A DNA stretch of 64,000 nucleotides, from assembly GCA_009760855.2 (NCBI GenBank), contig WPIO01000007.1, forward strand, positions 10,666,001 to 10,730,000. The letters run 5' to 3'. Below, piece by piece: positions 22,945-37,800 of this stretch. The translations under genes were made by a program, and so were the position numbers. The notes beneath the pieces were generated by a model. It did not search any database. It was not told the origin of the DNA and saw only the letters and a list, made by a program, of their open reading frames with translations. Numbering within the stretch: the stretch's first letter is position 1; each line of letters begins with the position of its first letter. The stretch comes from Cristatella mucedo (taxonomy: Eukaryota; Bryozoa; Phylactolaemata; Cristatellidae).

Positions 22945-23080
22945 AGGTGTGCTAGGGGCAGAAGGAACGTGCTCGCCCTTCACGATCCAGGTCGTGGATT
23001 CGAGATCTGCAGTGAGCGCTCCTTTATCGCCGACCACATTGTCACGATAGAGCAAGCTCTTTCGTATTGCCTAGGTAAGA
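22945..23080 (+). mobile_element. SINE-B-like copy
   Basis: CTCGCCCTTCACGATCCAGG then GTCGTGGATTCGAGATC (B box) and CTCCTTTATCGCCGACC, the order seen in the SINE-B copy at 58.2 kb. The 3' part is diverged. Confidence 0.6.
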
Positions 23081-27836
<4,756 letters not shown>

Positions 27837-28041
27837 AGCCTCCTACATCATATGGGTGCAAGCTTTCAAAGCCTGCTGAAAAGTGTGTCAAGTTGTTCCG
27901 CGATCAAGAGCTCAGCATATCGTCTCAGGAATCAAAGACCACATGACTGCATCTTAACAGAGCTGAGCTGGCAGATGTTCAGACTTGCCTAGAGGCAAAG
28001 TGAACGAATACAGAAAGATGTCTGACATTATCAATATAAGC

Positions 28042-29545
28042 ATAATAATAATACATTTGTTATAGCCCCCACAGATAACTTAACTCTTTCTAGGAAACTT
28101 TACATTTGCTTTAAGGAAGCATGATCGAATGGTTATCGGTAGCATACTCAATGAACAAAAAGCGTAAAATGGTTAAGGTGACATGCACGTGATCAGCATG
28201 CAAATATGGTTAATGGTAGCATGCGTAGTGTCAACACGCATTAGCACATAAAGGTCGATTCAGAGAGACCCACTAAATGCTGTGATAAATAGGTGCACTT
28301 TTAGTTTCTTTTTAAATGTTGTCATGTCAGGAGATATGGTGATGCAAGTCGGGAGTGAGTTCAAGGCTTTGGGACCATACGAACTAAAGGCACAGCCTTA
28401 AAGAATTTGAGGTTCATACGAGTTGTAGGTAAACAATTAGATTCCGAAAAGCATGTGGTACTATGCTTAGCCTGGTGGGGGTAGATCTGATAGGTAATCT
28501 GGAGCTAAAGAATGAAAGGACCTAAAAGTGAGCGACAAAAACTTGAAGTCGATGCCTTGCTTGACTGGGAGCTAGTGCAGATCGGCGAAAAGTGGAGTGA
28601 TGTGGCAACAGCAACACTCACGACAAACAAGCCTAGCTGCAGAGTTTTGCACCAGCTGCAAGCGCCTGATTGCACAGGCAGGTAGACCAACAGGCAGTGA
28701 GTTACAAAAGTTGATACAGGATGTCTGTCACAAATGCGTGTACTAATGTAGATGTGGTATCCTTGTCTAAACACGCCCGAATTTTAGTTATGTTACGTAG
28801 CTGAAAGTAGGTAGACTTGACTGTGGAGCTGACATGATTGTCTAATGATATATCACTTTGGAACAGGATACATAGATTTCGAACAGAACATATGCTGGCA
28901 GAGCCAATTTTGACCACTAACCTTTCCAGTTTCTGAAGCACTCTTGGTTTTCCCATAACTAGTAAATTGGTTTTATAATCATTCAATTAAGGAAAATTTG
29001 CTGCCATCCATGTGCGGATGTCATCAATACATGCAGCCGGGGAGTTGAGAGATTTCGAAATGCTGGAGGGATCAAAGCAAAGGTACAACTGAGTATCATC
29101 CACATAGAAGTAAAAGCCATGATTGTGCCTGGCGATCACATCGGCAAGAGGGTGAGTATAAACCGTGAAAATAACGGGACCAAGCGCAGACCCCAGAGGT
29201 ACCCCATATTTCAGAGGCTCGTGGGATCTTCTGTGTCCGTTCACATCAATACTCTGGAGTCTGTCACTGAGATAGGACCCGTACCATTGCTATGCAGTAC
29301 CAGCGATGCCCAGTACCATTGCAATGCAGTACCAGCGATGCCCAGTACCATTGCAATGCAGTACCAGCGATGCCCGGGCGAGATGAGAGGCGCTCAGGAA
29401 GGGCTATGATGATCGATATGTGATCGATAGTATCGAATATCAAGTATCTATGTGATCGATAGTATCAAAAGCTCAGAAAGATAGAGCAAAAAAAGCAGAG
29501 ATACTCTACCTAAGTCTGCATTCTTAAGTAGGTCGCTATGAGATG
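28042..29545 (-). mobile_element. CR1/L2-type LINE, 5'-truncated
   Basis: (AAT)n and hairpin on the left, then the minus-strand C-terminal region, LLVMGKPRVLQKLERLVVKI, FYFYVDDTQLYLCF (active site YVDD) and PLKYGVPLGSALGPVIF, and upstream RT sequence to about 29545. Frameshifts are present. It contains an internal 32-bp tandem triplication at 29276-29378. Confidence 0.85.
29276..29378. repeat. 32-bp tandem triplication inside a LINE
   Basis: CAGTACCATTGCAATGCAGT followed by ACCAGCGATGCC occurs about three times in a row, where other LINE copies have a single unit between the YLSGR and LGITG codons. Confidence 0.92.
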
Positions 29546-29921
29546 GTTGCAGCACTGCAAGAGCTGTGTAAGTGAGAGCAGATGTGAAAAGGTTAAATGA
29601 GCGAACGAAATAGATCTGCTTAGTAGCATAGTAATACAGTCGTAAGTGATCTATGAATGATCTAGTCTTCCATGAATATGTGTGTATGTGTGCTTTCGTT
29701 CGCGTGTGTGTGTACGTGTATTCGTGTCTATAACTCTCCTAAGTAAAGTAAAGGGTAGCTGATGTAGCAGCCTCATTTCTTTAGCTGCAGAGCAGCTTTT
29801 TCTTAGCTTTCAGTGAAATTGCAATAAATAAAGATTCACCTACTGCTGGACTTACACGCTTGAATTGGGTCGATTCAAGCACGTTATTAATGTATCTCCG
29901 TCTGTAACTCCACAAAGACTA

Positions 29922-29985
29922 TGTAGGTGTTACACAGGAGAGTTTTGTATAGCACACTCACAGCCTAAGCGGCTTTCGGTACGCA
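29922..29985 (-). mobile_element. SINE-like 3' tail (SINE-C), shared with 8.37 kb
   Basis: Minus strand: AAAGCCGCTTAGGCTGTGAG then TGTGCTATACAAAACTCTCC, closely matching 8363-8432. Confidence 0.55.
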
Positions 29986-30279
29986 TATTATAATCAGGAG
30001 AGCAGTTGAGGTTAGCATGGAATTAGAAATTTAGAACGGCTGAAAAGAATGAGCCATAGTGGACAGCAGGAGAGTAGGTGTCGTTGCGTAAGAATCGTGG
30101 AAATGAGTTCCACAGCGTTACTGGTTTAAGACCAGGCGGCATTGATGAGATTAAGTAAATGGTGAGCAAGTGAATTTCTTGAGCTTCAGAAGCTGTCGGC
30201 GACTGTGTCCAAGCAAAGTCAGCCTAATCAGACTTCCTATTGTGCCATCAGTTCCTGTGTTTCCTTCGAACTGTCAACC

Positions 30280-30440
30280 AACTTTCAATCCTTCAGAGAC
30301 CATATATAATTCGATGTATACCTTCAGTTACTATGCGCCCAAACCCTGGAACTCACTACCGACAAGTGTCACATCCTCAAACTTGACAAGATTCAAAGCA
30401 AAGCTAAAAACTGTTTCTCAAAACATGCCCCTCTTTCGCG
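30280..30440 (+). mobile_element. LINE RT C-terminal fragment (divergent)
   Basis: Translation includes FSYYAPKPWNSLPTSVTSSN then LTRFKAKLKT, the canonical C-terminus of CR1/L2-type ORF2. Confidence 0.7.
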
Positions 30441-31725
30441 TAAATAGCCCCTTATAAGCGGTGGTCTTGCATGACATTGTTCCATCTGAAACTTGGCATT
30501 TGGGTCCGCTGTACGTGGATCCCTGGTGTAACCTTGGCGGCCATGAGGTCATCTCATCTTACCAAAACTTACAGGCATCTGAGTAAGCCTCGGAGATGCC
30601 TTCGCTCTCGCGGTATTCATCCGCTACTTTGGGCATCTTTCAGGGGTGGTTGTTTAGGGCTGCTATTTAGTGGCCTTAAATTTGGAGGATGAGATTACCT
30701 CTGGTGGCCTTGAATTTAGAACACGTGCACTGGGAGTACCAAGCAATTCACAGGCCTGACATATCCGGGTGGCCCCCTCACACTCCTCTCACCAACTGAA
30801 GGACTTTTGCTTCAAGTTTTGCCCTCCACGATGTGATGACGGAGCAAAACTCTCATTATCTAGGCTGATGTCAACTTGATTAAAATGTGGGCTAGCGTTG
30901 GAGCTCAAATTGTTCAGGTAGGGTTTGAGTTTACAATGGTCATGTGAAAGTCTTATCAAAGCCAGGAGCTAACCTGATTAGAACCAGCTGAATTCTTTCT
31001 CTGGCAGTTAACTGCTCTCCAGTTTTACTGCAGCAAGCATTGAGCCCTCAGTTTGTCGTGTAACTGCTTCGGCAGAGTCGCTCTGGAAGCATTTTTGATT
31101 ATAATAGCACCCGCATGAATGGAGTCTGCATCCGGGTACTCACAGTTGTTTCCTGCAATGAGCTGCTGCTCCTCTAGTGAGCAGCCAAGGAGCTTACTGT
31201 CGGCTGGTTATCAGCATGCGTTTTCCTAGCAGGACACTTGCTTGGAATGTCAGGATTCGGTCAGCATAGGATTGGTGTCTTCTTGTGAAAGTCGCTCAGA
31301 AGTAACAAAGTTCTTGCACATTTTACATCTGTGACCATCGATCGATGGCCTTAGCCTACCGGCCATGACACTGATAGCACCTCTGAGAGCAAGCCTTAAA
31401 AACGCAGCCTATGCGGTCGCTGAGGAGTAAGAACTTCCGAAAGTCCGGGTATTAGGCCCAATTCAGCTTCAGCTTCGTCATCGTGCTGGCTCTTGGCCAG
31501 AACGATGTTGCATCACAAGTCTCGGCCACACGTGACCGAACCGAGCGTCCAACGATCCGAATATACAGCAGGCAGAAGAGCATAGCTTGCTTGATTCGCG
31601 GCAGCTACATGTTACCGGCTAATTATACATACGTCGAGCAGTGGGCCGGCCAACCCAGTGCTGTCTCTTGAATGACGAAGTGCTAGCAAGGGTAAACACA
31701 GGAGCTCAGAAAAACGAAAACTTAC
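30441..31725. other. No recognisable feature; 3' flank or intron of RBCK1 copy A
   Basis: Downstream (minus strand) of the RING2 exon, where a last exon would be expected. No acceptor followed by the required GCxC/CHPxCxxCH pattern was found. Confidence 0.5.
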
Positions 31726-31869
31726 CTTTGGGCCCCATCGTGCCATCTTGGTAGCCCAGCATATCTCTGTTTTGCAAACGGAGCAGATCATTAGGTCACA
31801 GCCATCCTTCTTTTGCAAAACCACTTGGCAGCCTGGACATTTCATCGCCTCTCCGCTGGCCAAGAGGTT
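31726..31869 (-). CDS. RBCK1: RBCK1 copy A exon: RING2 catalytic domain
   Basis: 144 nt, 48 codons, phase 0-0, acceptor CTGATTTCAG|AAC and donor CCCAAAG|GTAAGT. Translation [20 protein letters not shown] then [18 protein letters not shown] and ARWGPK. The Cys in KDGC corresponds to the ubiquitin-accepting Cys of HOIL-1. The residue two after it is Leu, where HOIL-1 and copy B have Trp. The closing zinc ligands must come from an unseen last exon. Confidence 0.92.
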
Positions 31870-34800
31870 CTGAAATCAGACGAGGACCACATGTTAGCAC
31901 AAGGTCATAGCTGCGGCCTTCGATGCACAGCTGACAGTACAAGCTTAATGGAAAGCTCACACCAGCCAGTTAAAAAAATTTTTGAGCCAGCGGATCGATC
32001 TGCTGGAAGGTTTCTTTCGACAAAAAAACAGCTTTCTGTATTCGTGCAGCACCCGATTTGCATGACGGCTCAACAGACTGACGATCAGAAAACTGATGCA
32101 GGCTCACTACAAGTGCATTCGGTCAGCTAGCCACAACTTACATGGATATACACTTGAGTGGCCCGTGCGCTGTCATCATGAACCGCACGTGCCTTCAGGT
32201 CATCTTGATACTCTTTACAGTTCCGACCTTCATGGATCACCTTGCACGTGAGGCAATTGACGTGGCGACATAAGGTACAACGGAAGAAATTAACTTTGTC
32301 CTCGTAAATACACCAGCCGGCACAATTAGGTGTCGTGCAGTGAAAGCTGTTGGGCTCACAGGCCTCTGCCGCTGAAAGTCCTCGTTGCAAGTATGCATCA
32401 TAATGCTCTGGAGCCATCTGCACAGGGGCCAACATCGTTTTGGTTATCAGGAGGACTGGTTCAGCAGCAATTAAGAGCAGCACTAGCTAGAGCTTAGTAA
32501 ATAAAACTATCAATTAGCTTTTCCGCAAACGAAGGCTAAAAATTGACAAAACAACAAAATGACTGAGCCTGCAAAGGAATGATATCAGTTCTCACATGCA
32601 AAAACAAGATTTCTTTGGCATGTGAGTGCAGACGAATGTACTTTCGTTCCAGTAGAGGCCGGACAACAGTCAAAATACTCATACTCGAAAAAACTCATAA
32701 TAAAAAAACTCATACAAACGCCTACAAGCACACACATGCTCACGCTTCGGCGCATGCGTGCACACAAACACGTATGTGTGTGCACACATACATATATGCA
32801 CATGCTCGCACACACCGACAGCAGCATCTGTTAATTCTGCTTGTCGGTGAAGACAAAGCAGATCAATTAAAACTAGGTATTCACTGAGAGTTAAAGGGGA
32901 ATTTATAGCGGAATTAAGGTCGGCTTACATGACGCTAAACTTTTAGAAAGTCAAAGAATGTGATGGCAAGCTTTGACCGTTTTCTTTACGGCTCGTCAAG
33001 AAAATACACCCACGGAGCTGCCAAAAGAATTGACACCACAGTCTCACTACCATTTTGGGTGTGGAGGTGGACTTGAATTTTGCCCACTGAGCAGACACAG
33101 CTGAGAACCATCGAGCGACATGTTGCAGCTAAACTTAATAGATTTGCAGACGCCCAATCTACGACGCCACCAATAAAAGCACTGGCCTTGCATTTATTGA
33201 AACAGTGCGACACATGAGATCTTAATTAAGTAAGTAAGCATCCTTGGCAAAAGAGCATCCGGGTAATGCCCAAAGCCAGTGCTAAAGTGGGGGTGGCTTA
33301 CATACAAATTGTTTTGGCACAAGCACACAACAATGTTCTGCATACAAAAAAGAGCCACAACATCATCCCATTATTCCAATCTACATTAACTTATAAGGAG
33401 AATGGCTGAACTCCGTAAAATTTGACAACGGTTAAGTTTTTGCACTGCAAGCACAGTGACATTCACCGTCAGCATAGTCGTTCTCGTGGCAATCTGGCAC
33501 GTTTCTTCATCACTTGAGCGATAGCCAAATAAATGCAAACACCTATAAAGGGCTGAGCACCACAATCATCTTCAGACTTGCTAAGTGATAACACTCGATC
33601 TTACCGCTTTCACCTCCCGATCCAGAATCTCTTCTGAGCATGAGTACACCGCGTCGGCATATGGGCACTTGATTGAAGGTTCAGTTGAATGGATGATGTA
33701 ACCTCTCAGACAGGACCTTCAAAAAAAGCTAGTTATTAAAAAATAGCTCAACATATCCAATTGCTATGAAGATGGCCTAAACTGGAAGTGATATGTATAA
33801 CATATGGTCTAAAAGAACCTAGGATTGTTCTCAAAATTCAGATCAAACCTACGACTTCTCTTCTGGCTCACATAGATCTCTTAGCAGCTTTTGACACAAC
33901 TGACCACCATATCCTTCTGGTGCGCCCCTCAACATTGTAAGTAAAATGATAGATTTCGTTTGAGCTCAAAACAGGGAGAGGTGCCAGGGCACGGACGTTA
34001 ATAAATGACTTTCTGTCACCAGTGGAGCCCTAAATGTGTTAGGTGCCTCAGTTTTTGTACGTAAGCCCTATTCTTTTTACATGATATACTCTCCCTCTGG
34101 CCAGAGTCATCGCCAAAGGAAATATTGGCGTTCATTTCTACACCGATAACACTCAGCTCCACCATTCCCTCAATCCGTCCAAGTCTTGATGAATTACACT
34201 GAATTCCAGTGCAGCATGCATTGACAACCTCCACATTGGGATGGCCACCAACTTTCTGAAGCATTACAACAATAATACTAAACTGATAGTAATGGGCAAG
34301 CCTAATGTTACCCTATAGTCGGAAAACCTGCCTTCGCGATTGGTTTATGTAACATCATCAATCTGGTGGCACCTATGGCTGCTTTTTGGAAAAGCACTTG
34401 TCATAGGACTGCTTGACAAGCATTGCCTCTAGTGTCAAGTATGCCAACTTTTAGCTTAGGAATGTCGCCAGAATTAGGACCTGCTTCCTGTAAACAAGAG
34501 TACAATAGCCTAACTAGTTTATTCTATTGTGACATCGTGCCTAGATTGCTAAAATTCCCTATATTCAATCCTCTCCGGCTGTGCCCTCACATATCTACGG
34601 CTGGTGCAAAACTCAGCAGCTCGTGCGGTCTGTCGACAAAGGCAACTACCACGTCAAACTACTTCTGAGCTTCAATGGCTCCGTATGAAGAATCGAATCA
34701 ATTTCAAGATCCGAAATCTGGTTTGTAGGTAACTTCACTTGCTTGAAACCACCCTACCTATTCGATCTAGGTGCTCCTGCAGTTTTCTCTCGAACCTCTG

Positions 34801-37800
34801 CCTCTCGAAATCTAGTAATCTCCTGTCCCTAGCACCAAACTCAAATGTGTTGGCGATCGGGCCTTCAGCTCGAAAGTCTTGAAAAATTCATTGCTGGCTA
34901 CGGTCACTATATGCAATGACTTTGCATTATTTAAGTATTAGCAAGAGACTGGTCTGTTCTGCTCAGCTTTTTCTGCATGCTTGTGGATTCATCTTGTTCT
35001 TGTGTGCTTTGAGTGCTAACCTTTGCAGCATTCAGTGCATTCAGTGGTATTGATCAGAGGTTCTACTAATCGGTGACCCTTGGCATCTTCTTGTGTGCGT
35101 TTGCATGGTGGTCTAAGCAATAAACTTGTGTGCTTATGCATGCTTGTCAAAGCTTAATACCGTGCATGTCATTAACCCTCTAGCTGGTTTGGCCCAGTGG
35201 TTAAGGTGCTCGCTCCGATCAAGGTCTGGCCTAGCTCGTGGGCTTGAGCCCCATGGAATATGTGAAGTGCCTAAATAGAGATTACGTTCTCTTAGGGCTC
35301 TATGAAAATGACTTGTTTTAGGGTGCTGTGCGATGTACCCTCTCACTACAATCGCAGCCAGCTGCGAGTACAACTTTGATGATAAAATGTGTCGCCTGAG
35401 CCATTTTACTTCACGCTGCCCCTCACACCTGTTGTTTCCCTACACCTGTGGCTGTCTCTACACGATCAGACGGTTTGCCTCGTCACGGTCCACGCTGCGA
35501 TCTGCACCACTGTTTCAGGTGCTGCACTGCAGTCCGGCGAGGCACTGCCAACTGCTAACAGAGCAGTGCCACGACGATCTGGAATATTGAATAATCGATA
35601 TTCCTGCCAGCAGCAGTTCCTATATTTGCCACACCACAGTCGTCCCGGACACCTGTCGCATAAGTGGCTCTTTAAATCGGTCACCGAGGGGTGGGATGAT
35701 GCAATGGACAGCAGTAGCAGCAGGAAATTCGACAGCAACAAATACATGTAAGTGCTCACATACAAGACTGGAACGGATGGTGGTGGCTTTAGCAAATGGA
35801 ATCGACTTCAGTATATGCAGCAGCAATAGTCTCTATATCTCTTGAGACTTTTGGGGAGGGTGCAATTCAAATCCGTTATTCCCTTAGCAGATTTCCTGGC
35901 CATGAAGTTAACGGTATCAAACTCGACTAAGGTCTCGGCAGATGGAAGCTCGTGGACACAAATCATGGCCTGATCTCTTTTCAGCATGGCTGCTGCTTGC
36001 ATACTACCGTGACGCCAAGGAGGTTGCCCAAAAGTCACTTTTCGATGTCGGAGAAAGGGAGAATTTTTACAGTGCTATACGGTTGCCAAAAAAGTATGAT
36101 AGCATGGCTCAAGCAGACTACACTGCGTTAAATCACAGATACATATACCTTGAATACTCACCTGCAAAATTCATGCAAGCACTCCTGCAGCACAACACCT
36201 TCACCTGTACTACAGACGCTTAGACAAATAAGGCAGTGAAATGGTGCAGTGTTGCGAACCAGGCGAACGGGTTCTTCTCGGCTCATCTTAGTTAGGATTT
36301 CCATTGATACGTTTGACTGCTTGTCTGACACACCCACCAAAACAGCTTCTGCCCTTTGTGGTAGATCCTGTCAAAGCGGTTACACGAATATTTAATCATT
36401 TGATAACACCAGCATCTGGGGAAAACTTACGAATGCTGCAAAATTACACGCACCAAAGTGAGAAGTACAGCTGCTCGGTGACGAACATCGTGACACATTT
36501 ACGGTTAAGCTTCAGTGTGATCACACAGTCCGGAGACACATACATAAACAACCCAATCAGATACAATGCCCATCTGCTAGACTTAATACCGTGCATAGTA
36601 AAGCCGCTATAAAGCCGTCATTTCGGGCTGTGGGTCGCCTCTTAAGTCTGCCGAGTTTTCAGGTTTTCTGCGCATAGGAATTAAAGGCGAGACATTCGTA
36701 GGATTAAAGCTTGGCTAAAGGTACTGTTCAACAACCAAACTCTGAGGAGTTGGTGGCACAACGTGAGGCCTGGTTAGTATTTCGCATAGGTAAGCCAGAG
36801 CAAGAGAATGAAGAGTGATCCTAAATGCGAGTGACAGGACCATGAGGCTAATAGACTAACTAAAAGTACTGTAGCAGTTGCCAAATTTTCCAGCAGAAAA
36901 GCCTAGCTGCCGAGTTATACACCATCTAACTTACTAGTTATGGGCAAACCCAGTGTGATTCAGAAATTGGAAAGGCTGACGCTCAAAATTGGCTCTGCCA
37001 GCATATCTCCTGTCGAATCAGCTCGAAATCTAGGTGTCATATTCCAAAGCGACCTCCTGAGAGCAATATCCTGAGAGCAATCTCATATTACTCCTACCTA
37101 ATTTTAGTATTTTTGGCATGAATTTTCTAAAATTCGGAAAAGTTTTGAGTTTTGTGTTGATTTCCAGAGTTCGTGGATTTTTCGTGCCAGCATTGCATGT
37201 ATTCAGTTTTTGCTTACCTTCGGTGATCTTAAGTTGTTGCCTAGACCTGAAGTGCTAGGCTGCATGTGTTCGCTGACAATCGCTAAGCCGTCGTTATTCC
37301 TTTGGTGCATACGGACAGGTCTCTTGGCACCACACATTGCACACTTCAAAGATGTGACATTATCAAAAGTGCATTCTATACACTTCCATGCGCAGGCCTA
37401 TAAATGAAATGGTACATGCAGTTAACATTCTTATAGTTGTTGCCGTGGTTGGATAAAATATAAGATGTGTGATCAAGAACTTCTTCAGGTGCCATGCAAA
37501 CAGTTCAGCTCGTTAGCAGAAAGATCACAAACTGAGCCGTTTTGCTGTGGATCACAGCCGATCAAAGACTGACTACTGAGCTTTCACAAGTGTGTCACGA
37601 TGCTTGCATCACAATTTAGCTACAATAAAATATTGAAAATAGCTAGAATCATGAAACTGCAATACAATTATTCAAAATCAGTGTGTCCCTAAAGATTAAT
37701 TAAAAAGAACTAGGCATTGTATAAAGCTTACTATGGAAAGCCATTAGAATCTAGGTACTAGTCCCAGCCACTTTTACATCGCAATGAGCCTGCCTAAATA

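Noticed and set aside
29922..29985. Minus-strand GCECAIQ following a possible acceptor, as an RBCK1 last exon
   Set aside because: It is a repeat also present at 8.37 kb and lacks the later Cys/His ligands.
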